Shown piece by piece: positions 23,101 through 35,048 of a stretch of DNA of 64,000 bases. Position 1 is the stretch's first letter. Each line of letters opens with the position of its first letter. The position numbers and the translations under genes were made by a program. Under the pieces are notes generated by a model. The model had not been told where the DNA came from, did no database searches, and was given only the letters and a program-made list of their open reading frames with translations. Origin of the DNA: Histoplasma ohiense (taxonomy: Eukaryota; Ascomycota; Eurotiomycetes; Onygenales; Ajellomycetaceae); the NCBI GenBank assembly GCA_017607445.1, contig JAEVHH010000003.1, forward strand, positions 2,108,001 through 2,172,000. The letters are read 5' to 3'.

Positions 23101-23625
23101 TGTGAATGAGCAGAAGCTTTAATGATCAGTATTCAGCAAGATTATAAAAATCAAGCAAACATCAGAAGAAGTTCTGCAATCTGATACTATATAGAAGACA
23201 AAATCTGACTGAATCTCAAGAACATAAGAACAGACCATCCCTCATATACACTAGATTACCATCACATCAAGTATACAGTAAAGGAAGTGCTAGACACACA
23301 TGATTATCAACTTGACACTCTGCCTGATATCCACAATGTCTTTCATACAAACCTGCTCCAATCCACAGCTGAGGATCCATTCCCCTCACAGAGAATCTCT
23401 GATTGACAGCCACCCATCATCATAGAAAAAGACAATGAACTTGAGTGGGAAATCAAAGCAATTCTTGACAATAGAATCAACTGCCACTGCTGCAAATATC
23501 TCATCAAATGAATAGAATATGATCATTCAATCTGAGAACCTGCATCTGTCTTGGAGAACACTGCTGCTCTTGACATCTATGAGTCCTCACTCACTCTGAT
23601 AGAGAGGGATAATGTGATGGATTAG
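20107..23625 (+). pseudogene. Family-2 pol with C-terminal chromodomain
   Basis: A single frame covers the whole region, broken by more than a dozen TGA codons; I noted only one TAA, near 22,855. A protease-like AMIDSDFLHYTLID opens it, with DSD where DSG is usual. RT has KLNISAAFYKIRI, and the catalytic box is YIDN at 21,181-21,192 instead of YLDD. RNase H (ECNYKIYNKELLAI) and integrase (HSLMIRH-like zinc part, VSDRDSQF) follow. The last domain (23,443-23,605), EWEIKAILDNR to LIKWIEYDHSIWEPAS, is a chromodomain, which in chromoviruses steers insertion to heterochromatin. The frame ends inside the 3' LTR. Confidence 0.85.
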
Positions 23626-24209
23626 CATCTGTTAGTAATTAACTTATGCAATCAACTTCTCTTCTGCATCTGCTCATTTCTGACTGTTGTGATCTTGTGT
23701 AATCCTTGATGTTCTTTCACTCTGTGCTTCATGCTTGTGTAGTTTCTAACAATTCTTCTGTGTAGCTCTTAACATTCTTTCACTCTGTGCTCTGTACTTG
23801 TGTAGTCTCTAATGATTCTTCTGCATAGCTTCTTATATTCCCTCACTCTGTGTTCTGCACTTGTGTAGTCTCTAATAATTCTTCTGTGTAGCTTCTTACA
23901 TTCTTCTGCTCTATATTCTGTGCTTGTGTAGTCTCTAACAATTCTTCTGTATAGTTCTCAATGATTCCCCCACTCCACATTCCATGCTTGTGTAGCTTCT
24001 AACAATCCTTACACATACCTTTTAATGTTCTTCCACTCCACACTCCACTGTGGAGTGGCTTCTGATATTCTTCCACTCTGAACTTTTCTCTATAAAAACC
24101 CCCTTCATATGATCTTTTCTTCTGATTTCTTTTCTCTTTCTTTCCTTAATCAATTCATAATCTGTAATTAGGATAGTACCAAATTGTTAATCGAAGTACG
24201 CCTGTTACA
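23613..24209 (+). repeat. Family-2 3' LTR
   Basis: TGTGATGGATTAG...CTGTTACA, 597 bp, the same length as the 5' LTR. Visible differences from the 5' copy are mostly C-to-T and G-to-A transitions, and the AATCAATTTGTAA site reads AATCAATTCATAA here. Confidence 0.9.
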
Positions 24210-25709
24210 TATATTCACTTTTGCAGTCACTGCTATTCTGTCACAGTTGCAGAATGATAAGTACTGGTATTCAGTTGTTTTCTAATCAAGAAAGTTGATT
24301 GATGTGAAAATATGTTATGATACTCATAATAAAGAACTCTTGACTATTGTAGCAGTATTTAAGAATTGAAGATACTATCTGAAGAGAAGTCAGTATTCAA
24401 TTCAAGTCTGATCTGATCATGTCAATCTGCAGTACTTTATGATGACTAAGAAACTGAACAGACATCAGATCAGATGAATGAAAGCTTTATCTGCTTATGA
24501 TTTTATATTACTGCATTACTCTGAATCAAAGAATTCAGCTGATGAGTTCAGTCATTACACAGACTACAGTGAGATCTATAATAATCAAACTATATTATCT
24601 ACTCTGCAACAGAAGCTGAAACATGAAGTTAGACTAGACTGAAAAACTGATACTTCTTTTCAAAATGATATTTCTTCTGATGTAGTCTGTGCATGAATCT
24701 CTAATGAATAAAATGCTTCTTTTAATGAGCAAAAAGCACTTCATATATTGATGTCTTCTATCTCTCATATAAACTCTTCTCCTCTGTTGTGTGTTGAGCA
24801 ATATATGCCCTGGATTGCAGTCAATAAGACTATTCTTGAAGACTCAGCATACACAGAAATATCTGAATCCTTCATCTCATTTCTGAGTAAAGCACAGAAG
24901 ATTGATTCTTTTGCTGCTGAGCAAAGAGAGAAAGTAAAAGAGAAGAATATGACTGTCACTGAAAATATACTATAAACAATTTCTGAGAATGATATATTGT
25001 ATACTGATGATTGTGTGTATATCCCTCAACAAAAGACACTCATTGATAAAATTATCAGTGCAAACCATGATGATTCACAGAGGGATCACTTTGATATAAA
25101 AAAGTTTATAGACAGCATTCAGAACAAATACTATTGATATGAGTTAGTCAGAGATATCAAAGATTATATATCCACTTATGATACTTGTCAAAGAATAAAT
25201 CCAAAACAGCACAGACAATATGAAGAATTGAATACAATTCTCTTATCATCAAATTCTTTCAAATCCATTACTATAGATTTTATTACAGACTTGTCAGTCT
25301 CTACATTCCTTCATCAAATCTACAATGCAATTTTAGTGATTGTGGATATATATACCAAGTTTACAATCTATATTCCTTGCATCAAAAACATTACAGCTGA
25401 TGAACTAGCAGAAATCATTTATACCAAGTTCTATACAATTTATGAAGTATTCAAAAATCATATATTCAATCAAGGTTTGCTGTTTACAAGCCATTATTGA
25501 TTCATCTTTTATTATATGCTAGACACATGCTGGAAACTTTCAACAGTCTTTCACTCTCAAACAGATGGTCAAACAGAACAACAAAATCAAATCTTGAAAC
25601 ATTATCTTCAATGCTTTATCAACTATCATCAAAATGACTGAGCACACTGGCTATCACTGATGCAGTTTGTTTACAATATCTCTCAATATATCTCTACTGA
25701 AATGATATC
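24210..25709 (+). pseudogene. Family-1 RNase H-integrase segment (continuation of copy B)
   Basis: The segment resumes exactly where 17,979 stopped. RNase H covers about 24,215-24,600. An integrase zinc region and core follow (about 25,040-25,709), with FITDLSVSTFLHQIYNAI at about 25,280-25,340 and an HPQTDGQTEQQ-like stretch near 25,550. It is cut at 25,709 by the LINE and resumes at 32,403. TGA codons interrupt it. Confidence 0.75.
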
Positions 25710-25861
25710 ATCCTTACAACTACCCACGAACGTAGGGGTACATTTGAATTTTTCCATTTTCTAACTGTTTTTTGTATAATTTTAACCCTTCAACCCATTC
25801 AACATCATCACACACCCTCTGCGATTACTCCATGTGTGTGTACTGCACAGGTTGAGTGGTC

Positions 25862-27589
25862 ATGGAGCCCTCAACACCCTCCCATCCACCCAAGGACATC
25901 GACACAGCCTACATCAGGTCACTGGAGCTGGAGTCACCAGCCAACTTTGTTACTGAAAAGACTGACAAGAGACAGAGAAAGACTGTTACAATGTCTTCTT
26001 CAGTTCTCAAAGAAGCCAGTGACAGCATTCCCACAGCCATCTCTCAGCTACAGAAGCAGTTTGAGGAGGCTCAACAGCAACAGAATCTGTGACAGAAGAC
26101 TCTCATCAGATTGACAAAGACTCTGAACAGCTGAGTTGAGAAGGAGAAACAGTCAGCCAGTCAGAACTTTGCCTGAGTCTTCTGTGAAAGATTCATTGCA
26201 TATATGACAGCAGATCTGAGTGCAGCATCAACTCTGAGAGAGAGTGCTGTCCCAGACACTCATCCACAGTCAAATTCAGTGAAGACAACTGTGAGGGAGC
26301 CAACTATCTGGGCAGACATTGTGCAGAAGGAGAAAAATTCTGTCCTCTCTGAAGCTATCTCTGTCAAGACTGCAGCTTCCTCAGCTGGCAGAGCTAGTGG
26401 AGCTGACCTGCAGCTCAAGAACATCAGTCAGTCAAGAAGTCTCACAGAGGGCACAAAGCAGCAGAAGGATCCATGAGTTCTCATCACTCTTCAGTCAGAG
26501 AAACAGATTGCCCAGCTGCAGTCATATGCTGTGTGGCAGATGATTGTTGCAAACATTCAGAGGGTGAAGGACATGGCTAATGTGCTGAAGATGAAGCTCA
26601 TCAGAACAGATTGAGTGATCACATCAAGCAACAGAGGTATATGCAATGCTCTGATCACTGAGAAGACAGTGACTACTCTCTGTGAAGTTCTTGACATCAC
26701 AGAGATCCGGCTACCAGAGCAGTGGTACAATTATGCTGTCTCAGAAGTTCTGAAATTCATCCAGGACTGAGAAGAGACAAGAATCCCCACAGACAAGATG
26801 ATTGAGGAAGAGGTTCTGACTCAGGCAAAGATAAAATCAGTGAGCTGTCAACCCTCATGACATGGAGTGAATCTCAAGATAGAGAAGATTACATGAATTG
26901 TCTCCTTCCTCACTCTGATGAAAGGCTTCTCACTCTTCAATGCCAGTGAGAGGGCCAGACTCATCGAGAAAAGGCCACTGGCAGTGAGACATGATTCAGA
27001 ATGTCAGGGGTACTGCCATCCATCAAAGTGTGCATGACTGATGAGATGCTTCAACTGCAGTGAGCCCACAAGCTGGCACAAGAGGTCAACAGATGTGGAG
27101 TGCAAGAGAGTATCACAGTGTGTCAACTGCTGTCAACTCTACTCAGCTGAGCATCAGCACTGCTCTGCTGCGCCCAGGTATGTGAACAGCATCCTCAGGT
27201 GCCTAACTCAAAAGAAGCTAGCAGCTGTCTGCTGTCTTGATGACAGATGCCACAGAGATGCTCAGAAGCAGCAACCACTGCCAGCACAGTCAGCATCAAT
27301 GGTTGCAGTGGTGGTATCTACACCATTCACTCAATCAACTCAGTCAACACAGCTCACTGGGCTAGCACCCTGCAAGTGAGTGGCTACTCAGAGCTCCATC
27401 AGTGAAGAGGATGCCATCTGGCAGATGATCCACATCAGGCAACACTCAGCCCACACAGCAGAGTGGCAGTATAGCCAAGCAGTCAAAAAGCAGTCTGGCC
27501 TCAGCAGGCAGACAACAGATCTGAGATTCTTCAACCTCATCCCACAGATGAACTTTGACAGCAGCTCATCAAGTGACTCCTCATGCTAG
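25862..27589 (+). pseudogene. LINE copy 1 ORF1
   Basis: One frame runs from ATG 25,862 (MEPSTPSHPP) to TAG at 27,587-27,589, 575 codons. All ten internal stops I found are TGA. The C-terminal RCFNCSEPTSWHKRS...CVNCCQLYSAEHQHCSA (27,044-27,170) is a pair of Cys/His knuckles like those of Tad1-clade ORF1 proteins, which bind the element RNA. The stops fall at Trp or Arg sites, consistent with TGG-to-TGA and CGA-to-TGA change. Confidence 0.8.
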
Positions 27590-30500
27590 AACATCAACAT
27601 CAGTGACATGACTGGTGTTGCAGGAATAATCAGCAGGAAAATCATCCTCTGCAGATCTTTTGAGCAAATACAATCAGAGCAGCTCTCTGTCACACAGCAG
27701 CTCTACAGCTTGCTTTCAAGCAGAGCTGTGAAGTGATCTGTATACAGAAGCCTTACACACACTCTGGTATCAAGACTTCTAATCACTCAGCATATGAGTG
27801 CTTTGCATCCATAGACTGCTGGAATGACACTAACCTGGAGCAGTAAGAGGAGGAGTGGCTCTGAGTCATGACATATATATGCAAGGGTTCAAAGATAAAG
27901 ACACAGCAACACTGATCTGTGCAAAACAGAGACCTGCTGTGAGTCAGTGTCAATGGCTGTCACATTCTCAATGTGTACAGACAGTCTGAGACAGACACAG
28001 TCATGGACTATCTGACCAATTTGAGCTCATCAGCCCACTGTCTAGTAGGTGGGGATTTCAATGTATGACATGATGCCTTTGAATCAGAGACAGTGAATCT
28101 GCATTGAGGAGGGGAGCTTGTTCAGTGGATCAGTGAACATGAGATGAACTTTGTGGAAGAGGTAGGTATTTCAACTCATGCAGCAGATTATGTGATTGAT
28201 CTCACCTTCTTCAATGTGATCTTTGCTTCCACTTCAGTGCATCAAGATTTACACTGTGGCTCAGACCATCAGTCTATGATTACTATGCTGCTGACAACAT
28301 CCCAGACACAGCAGAGCAGGGCTCAGTGCAAGGTCACAGACTCCCAGCTGAAGCTCTTTGCAGATCTTGTCAGAGGTCTCATGATGGATATACCTTGCTC
28401 AGATAGGGTTGAGAATGCAGCACAGCTTGATGATCTGACTCAACACTTCACTCAGAATCTTCTGACTGCAGCTCAGGCAGTCAGCAAGTCAGTGCAACAA
28501 GAACAGACTACAGCTTTCTGATGAACAGCAGACTGCTGAAGAGTGCATCAAGAGCTCACCACTCATCAGACAGAGGCCACAAAGCACTGGTTCAAGAACA
28601 CAGTGCACAAGGCCAAGTGTGCATACTGAAGACAGATGATCAATGAGGTCAGAGATGGCAGGGATCTGTACTAAGTGGTAGCATGATATGGGCTGAAACT
28701 CAATCTCAGAGCACCCCCTCTGATGGTTGAGGATCAAATCATAGAAGAGACAGCTGCCAAAGCTGAGACACTTCAGCAAGCCATTCTGAAGCAATACAAC
28801 TCAGCCAATGATCTGGAATACAACTCATTGAATGATGAGCACTGGAGTGGCATGGAAAACCTGCTCTGGAACCTCTGGGTTGAGATGAAGGAGGTAGAGC
28901 ACAACATCATTGAAGTGCAGAGTATCTCTCCAGGCATGGATGGAATCACAGTGCAGCTGCTCAAGGCATGCTGGCAGTATGTGTCTCTCTTTGTACAGCA
29001 GCTATACAACTGCTGCCTCTGGCTCTGCCACTTCCCACAAACCTGGAAGCTGGCAGAGGTGGCAATGATACTCAAGATAGATAAGAGGGACAGAAGCTTG
29101 GTCCACTTCTGAAGGCTCATTGCCCTTCTCTCAGTAATCTTCAAGGGGCTGGAATGCATTGTTGCAAGGTGACTGGTGTACACAGCACTCATTCATGGTG
29201 TAGTCAGCTTGCAGTATGAAGAAGTGCTGCTCAGACAATTGGCAATGAATCTGGTAGCTGCTTTCACTCATGAGATGGAGGCAGCCTTTGCACAAAACAA
29301 GGAGGTATCCATGGTCACAATGGATGTGCAGAGTGCCTTTGATACTGTGCTGTGTAGATGACTGCTTCAGCAGATGACACAACAGAAGTGGCTGCATGAG
29401 CTGCTATAACTTATTGACAGCTTTCTCACTGAATGCAGAGCCCAGGTCCAGCTGGAGGGAACCATCACAGCAGCATATCAGATGCAATATGGCATGTCAC
29501 AGAGGTCTTCTCTGTCATCAATACTGTTTCTTCTGTATCTGACAGAGCTGCTGTGGCAGAATCTGAAATTGCACTTTGGCTATGCAGATGATCTGAATAC
29601 TTGGTGAGCTACACACTCACTTGACAGCAATGCTATCCTTCTCAGCCATGATATACAGAGTATTCTGAGATGGGAGGAGACAAACAAGGTGGTCTTTGCA
29701 TCAGAGAAACTTGAGATGATTCATCTCACAAAAAAGCAATACAATGAAACACTGTCAGTGGTTGTGTCAGAGAATCTGATTATACACTCTGTCACTGTCT
29801 CAGCTGGACAGGAGCCAGCACTCTGCTGGCTGAATGTACACTTTGACAGAAGACTCATCTGGAGACCACATGTCTCTGCTCAGACAAAGAAGACAAGAGC
29901 TGTGGCTCAGCATATCTGAAGTCTAGAGAAGATCAGAGATGAGCTCTCAGCAGATGCTCTGTGAAAGGTGGTCACTATCTGCATGATTCTCTTGCTGCTC
30001 TATGGCACAGAGGCCTGGTACAGCGGCTGCACACAGTCAGCAAGGCACATGGGCAGAAGTGGAGAGATCAGCTCCCATCTGAGATAGCATGTGGGAACAG
30101 TTGAGAAGATGCTTATTATAGCAGTCAGAGAAGTCCTTTCAGTTTTCTGTACAACATTCATTGCAACTCTATATTGAGATGCTGAGCTTTCATCAGCAAT
30201 GATAGCTCTGAAGGAGGTCAAAATGTGTTTTGTGACAAGGCTTCAGATGGTGGATGAGAGGCATCCACTGGCTTCACAGATAGCTCCCCCAATGATCACA
30301 CATGAAAGAGAGGCTGGAACCTGGCAGCACTCAAAGATCAAGATTCAGAGGTTGGAGGTGCTGCTGTCTGCAGTCAATAGACCCACACTTGCCATTCCAC
30401 ACTACTCAGAGGGATGCGGGACAGACCTCACAGAGGATGTAGATAAAAAGAGTGCTGCTCAGATATTCAAGAAATGATGGAGAAGTCAATCTTCAACAGA

Positions 30501-31419
30501 TCTATGTGTTTTCTCAGATGAATCAGAACAGATCCTTGACAACAGCAGACAGGTTGGCTATGACTTTATAGTCTATCAGAGAAACAAACAGCTGGCCAGC
30601 TTCTCAGCTGCACTGAGCTCTATATCACATGTCTTCAACACTGAGGCAGTTGATGTCTGCTGTGCATTAGAGTGTGTGGTGAAGCTTCTACTCTGTGTCA
30701 TAGATGACAGCATCAATTCTTGAATCTGGCTCTGTCTTGACAATATCTCAGTCATCTGAGGCATACAGAGCAGTGCAGCAGCCTCCTTGAACTGGGTCTA
30801 CAGCCACTGCCATGAGCTCCTCAGACAACACAATGTGGGCCTGAAATGAGCCCCTGAGTATATGAGAATAGAGAGCAATGAGGAAGCAGACTGTCTGACT
30901 AAGTGGATGATCTCATCTACTGCAGCTTCAGTCTATGAACTTGAGATCATGCCCACAGTCAGTGAGGTCCACACAGTGGCCAAGCAGCTCAGTCAAGAAA
31001 CAGAGTAAGAGTGATGAAGCAGAGTCTGTAAAAAGCTCTCTGACTGATATCAGAGCTGGAGATTCAGCAGGCTGACTGTGAAATATCAAGTGAAGGCCTC
31101 TTCAGAGCTCATCATGCTATGGCATGCTCTTCACTGCTGGCTCACACTTCACTTCTCTCATGGGGACTTTTCCTGATACCACAGATGCTTTCAGCATGCA
31201 GATGTGAGGCTCATCTATATCTGTGAACACAACAAGAGCTCAGAACATTTGATACTCTGTCAACACTCACAGAGACACTTCCCTCACTGACTCAAGAGAT
31301 CAGCAGCACAGCCACACAATCAGATGACAGCTGTTGTCTATCTAGAATCTCTGATCTCTACAGACTTTGTAGAACTGCTTGACTGCATGCAGTTCTACAC
31401 ATGATACTGCATGAGGTAA
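27590..31419 (+). pseudogene. LINE copy 1 ORF2: APE endonuclease, RT, RNase H
   Basis: One frame covers the region. The endonuclease shows an ICIQKPYTHSG motif (normally QEP), GGDFNVxHD near 28,055, and SDHQSM near 28,265. RT has SPGMDGI near 28,930, TMDVQSAFDTV near 29,320 and the catalytic YADD at 29,581-29,592. An RNase H-like domain (FSDESEQ, NTEAVDVCCALE) lies at about 30,510-30,930, and a Cys/His motif CEHNKSSEHLILC lies near 31,220. The order fits the Tad1 group. Stops are nearly all TGA; the TAA codons I saw are near 28,672 and 29,407. The natural start is not clear. Confidence 0.8.
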
Positions 31420-31479
31420 CACAGCTGTTTGAGCACACACCATCTGACAGGCCCCCACAGCAGTTCCAAGCCTATACAG

Positions 31480-31745
31480 GTGGTACAGATAGCACAACAT
31501 CCAGTACAACTGGTTCAATCAGTACAATAGATTCAACTGATACAATCAGTACAAATGGTACAATTGATTCAATCAGTACAATCAGCTTGATCGATTCAAT
31601 CAATACAAACAGTACAATCGATTCAATCAATTCAATCAGTACAATTGGTTCAACTGGTTCAATTGGTACAAATGGTACAATTGGTACAATTGGTACAATC
31701 GGTTCAATCAGTTCAATTGGTTCAACTGGTGCAAATGATTAAACC
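31480..31745 (+). repeat. LINE 3'-UTR minisatellite (GGTTCAATCAGTACAAT type)
   Basis: Tandem units of about 9-18 bp alternate GGTTCAATC/GATTCAATC with GGTACAATT/AGTACAATC. The same array, inverted, is present in the truncated LINE at 38,998-39,114, so it belongs to the element. Confidence 0.85.
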
Positions 31746-32402
31746 AGCATGATGAGCTCATCTGTCTCAACTAGCTGTGGTGTAATCAGTACAGTCTGTA
31801 TGCTGACTCAGCTCTCAGCTGCAGGCATGCACTCTTCTTCTCTCTTCTCACTGCTCTCTCTGTCTCTCTCCACTTCCTTCCCCTCACAATCTTCTTCAGT
31901 GCTCTCTCCTCTCTCTCTCTCTGGGTTTGTGCTGGGTCATGTGACTGCAAGGTGCTACAGAGGGCACAGTCTTTTCTTCACTCTTTCTTTTATTTTTCTT
32001 TTCAGAACACTCACTTTTTCTCTTTTCTTTTGTCTATCTCATCTGTCTTTTCTCTGCTGTTAGAAGCACAGACAGCTCTTGGATCAGCTGAGGGAGTTAT
32101 CTCTCTTCATTCACTGTAAAGCCTTCCAGGCACAGCAGTGGCGGTTTCCCTTGGGAACCACACTATAGCCCCATCATGAATGGCCATACATTGGGCCAGA
32201 AGTGGATGCACAGCTCAGTAAAACCCTTTTCAATGAGCTGAGTCTTCTCAAGAGTTGTCATCTGAATTCTGTTTTCTTTCTCTCTGTGTACATAGAAATC
32301 TCTCCAGTGTAGCACATCTTCATGCCCTTCAGGAGGCCTCTGAAACACGAGTGCTGCCTGTGTTTTCTCCGGGACATTAAACCAATACAAACAAACAAAC
32401 AA
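31746..32402 (+). other. LINE 3' untranslated region with an antisense ORF
   Basis: After the minisatellite come a pyrimidine-rich stretch (31,830-32,060) and a segment whose minus strand is open for 79 codons (32,402-32,163), including DVLHWRDFYVHREKENRIQ. The same antisense frame is readable in the truncated LINE at 38,300-38,500. The element ends with CAATACAAACAAACAAAC. Confidence 0.6.
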
Positions 32403-33230
32403 ACTGAAATGATATCTGCAGAAGCTCTAATGGGATATCAATCTGATTTGAAAATTAATGTCAGCAAATCACCACAACTGGTCGCCATACATGCTGCTAG
32501 CCATACAAAACATATCAAGGAAACACATCATAAGCTTATCAAAAATCTACAAAAAACACAACAAACACAGAAAATCTATTATGATGCAAATCATAAGTCT
32601 CAACAATTTAAAATAGATGACTATATCATACTCAATACAAATAATCTCCAATTGCTGTGCTCAGTTCACAAACTTGATTATAAATATGTTGAATTCTTCA
32701 AGATTCTGAATATCATCAGAAAATAAGTGTACAAACTAAAACTGTTATCTTTATATAGAAGCATTCATTCTGTATTCTATATATCTTTATTGAAGTCATA
32801 CAAATGCAGAAATGGAGCTCTACTGAAATCAGAACTGAAACTTATTGACAGTGAAGAAGAATATCAAATTGAAGAAATTCTTAAAAAATGACAATGAAAA
32901 AACAAATCTCTGAAATATCTTGTGAGATGGACAGATTGAGGTTCTAGTGATGGTACATGAGAATTGAAAGAAAACATATTGAACACTCAGACATTTGAAA
33001 TCTTTCTCAAATAAGAAAATAAATGACAAATACAAAATCAACATACTCTCAAATATCAAAAGCATGAACATCAAGTCAAAAGACATCAGAAGTACAAATC
33101 TTAAATTGAAAAATATTAAAAGTACAAATCTCATTCAAACTCCAATCAAATACATTTTTTTTAGAAGGATTTTATCAGAGAAAAGAAAAAAAGAGAGAAA
33201 TTCAATTTGAGTATAATAAATACAAAAGAT
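32403..33230 (+). pseudogene. Family-1 integrase C-terminus and chromodomain
   Basis: After the LINE the pol frame resumes with EALMGYQSDLKINVS, an SVFYISLLKSY stretch typical of the integrase C-terminus, and a chromodomain (about 32,853-33,020) with EEYQIEEIL, KSLKYLVRW and ELKENIL. A Lys/Arg-rich tail (FFRRILSEKRKKERNS) follows at 33,150-33,208. TGA, TAA and small frame breaks disable it. Confidence 0.8.
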
Positions 33231-33239
33231 AAAAAATAC

Positions 33240-34775
33240 AAGCAAGGAAAAGACAAAGAAAATGAATTCTAAGAAAAGTCTAAAGACTTTTAGTTCATTC
33301 ATTCTCATCTCAATTCTCTCTATCTCTCATTTTCTCTTTTTTCTTCATCTTCTCTCTTATCTTCTCTCTGTCACCCTCTTCTTATACTGCCTCTGGTACT
33401 TGTTAAGCATCAGGCCTCATTTCAGATGCAAAGACACTGACAAATGTCTCTCTCACAGAACATTTGTTTTCTTCTCTCTATTTTTCTTCATCAACTTCTT
33501 CACTCACTGACACATCTGCTGAAGAAAGATCTCTCCTCTCATGATCTTCTCTCACACCTTCACATCATGAGACTCATGCCCCTCATATTTCACTGTCTTC
33601 ACTGCTGGAGTTTTCACAATCTTCTTCATTGACTCTTCAGCCAACTCCTCCCCCATCAACCCCTTCTCAATCAACCCCTCCATCACAGAGCCTCTGGAGC
33701 TCACCACTTTCAAAATCTTCATATCCTCTTTCATATCCTTCTCTTCCTCTAACATATCCACTCTGAAAGAAACAGATACAATCACTGTCTTCATAACCTG
33801 CATCTCTGCAGACTCAGCTGCTGCTCAGTGCTGGAATCACAGAGCATTTGCCCCTGCCCTGCTTCAAGCAGATAGCATTGCCAGATGAGATGCATTCAAT
33901 TGTTTTATCAAACAACAAAGATGACTTTTGTGATTGATCATATTCTCTTCAGCTGCCACCCTCACAAAAATAAACACTCACTCATGCATGATGCACATCA
34001 GAAGAGGTGTATCACACATCTAGCATCATTATCAGTATATCAACATTGCTAAGAGCACTACTACCTATTCAAAAGCAAATTTGAAGAAAAAGAAAAAGGA
34101 AATACTCATGAATTTGCAGAATTTCTCTGCAGAGGCACAAGCCTCACAATGCTTCTGAGCATTTGACTTCAACACACATCAAAAGTCAACATCTCTCAGC
34201 TTGAGAGCACAATGTTCACACAGAATTCAACTATTATGCATCATGTGATTAGAGCTAGAGCAATATAACAAGTGAACAGTGAATGATGCTATATGAAAAC
34301 AAGCTAGTGACACACATGACCACACTAATAACATCACTGACAAGGAACACCAGAAATAATATGTGATAAACACCCAAGAAACAACTTACTTGAAATTGGA
34401 ATAATCAAGAAAGCTCATTTCAAAAAAAGAGAAGAAAGAAGAACTGACAAAAATTTAAAAATCTTTATTAAATTAGAAATAAGAAAATCACAGCAGAAGA
34501 GCAAGGAGTTTGATGATGATCAAGTTAAAAAAGAAGAGAAATCTTCAAGAAAAAGAAATTCTTTTTGCTTCTCTGCACACAATCTTTAGCAACCAAAGCC
34601 TCCATCAATTCCACCTCATTAGAAAATCAATAACAACACATATACAAGCTATCTAGAGGACGCGATCAATATACTGCTATCAACAAGTGGAACTTACAAT
34701 ACAGAAATGCAATTATCTACTAGCAAGCAATCTATACAATCACTGAAAGCAGCTCTTATAAAAAAGAGAGACAAT
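33240..34775 (-). other. Family-1 spacer between pol and 3' LTR, with an antisense ORF
   Basis: About 1.5 kb separates the pol end from the LTR. On the minus strand 33,803-33,552 encodes a charged helical protein piece (SFRVDMLEEEKDMKE, LIEKGLMGEELAEESMKK). The same antisense piece occurs in the 44,861-52,316 element at 46,105-46,398. The two differ by an in-frame 6-nt indel, which hints at past coding use. No known family is recognised. Confidence 0.5.
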
Positions 34776-35043
34776 TGTAATGCACTTGTTTATTATTTCC
34801 TTATTATCTTCACTTATTCTTATCTCTTTCCATTATACTCTCACTACTGCTATTTCTATATGTATATATATATCAATGTATGTATTTTGCACATCTTCTT
34901 TCTCTTTCTTTTCTTCCTTAGCAATTAGCTACACTACACTACATTACACTACTATACTACACTCTACAATATATTACTATTATCTCCACTACACTATAAA
35001 CTATCTTCTACTGTTACTCTTCACACTGTCATTACATCTCACA
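34776..35043 (+). repeat. Family-1 3' LTR closing nest 1
   Basis: 268 bp, TGTAATGCAC to ATCTCACA, preceded by a purine tract at 34,761-34,770 and followed by the CAAAA target duplication. The predicted transcript start reads AGCAATTAG here. CpG sites kept by other LTRs are converted. Confidence 0.9.
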
Positions 35044-35048
35044 CAAAA

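Larger units (their letters stand above)
17980..24209 (+). mobile_element. Complete family-2 Gypsy chromovirus
   Basis: Two 597-bp LTRs (17,980-18,576 and 23,613-24,209) bound a gag and pol. The element is flanked by TATAT on both sides (17,975-17,979 and 24,210-24,214), so it is a clean insertion into copy B. A purine run (AGAGAGGGAT) precedes the 3' LTR. Gag has a CCHC knuckle, pol has protease, RT, RNase H and integrase, and the C-terminus carries a chromodomain. In-frame TGA codons disable it. It differs in sequence from family 1 throughout. Confidence 0.9.
25710..32402 (+). mobile_element. Full-length Tad1-like LINE, copy 1
   Basis: The element starts ATCCTTACAACTACCCAC, shared with the start of copy 2 at 43,063, and ends in an (AAAC)n tail. 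It is flanked by the 14-bp direct repeat ACTGAAATGATATC (25,696-25,709 and 32,403-32,416), as expected from target-primed reverse transcription. ORF1 has zinc knuckles; ORF2 has endonuclease, RT, RNase H and a terminal Cys/His motif. Its GC content is clearly higher than that of the Gypsy DNA around it, and it is the least damaged of the LINE copies. Confidence 0.9.
10270..35043 (+). mobile_element. Nest 1: family-1 Gypsy chromovirus with nested insertions
   Basis: A TG...CA LTR at 10,270-10,537 and another at 34,776-35,043 bound the block. They are flanked by direct CAAAA repeats (10,265-10,269 and 35,044-35,048), so the outer element inserted once into R1. Inside are the 5' part of copy A (to 14,721), then a second LTR with copy B, whose frame is split by a family-2 Gypsy (17,980-24,209) and a LINE (25,710-32,402). 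The order gag-protease-RT-RNase H-integrase-chromodomain is that of chromoviruses. A polypurine tract (AAAAAAGAGAGAC) lies just before the 3' LTR. Only one 3' LTR exists for two 5' LTRs, which implies recombination. Confidence 0.85.

Noticed and set aside
20107..31419. Possible alternative genetic code with TGA read as tryptophan, since TE frames are closed only by TGA
   Set aside because: Many TGA sit where the family has Arg (CGA), not only Trp. The intact gene at 1,857-2,687 and the P450 both use TGA as terminal stop. Cytosine mutation at CpG and CpC explains both classes.
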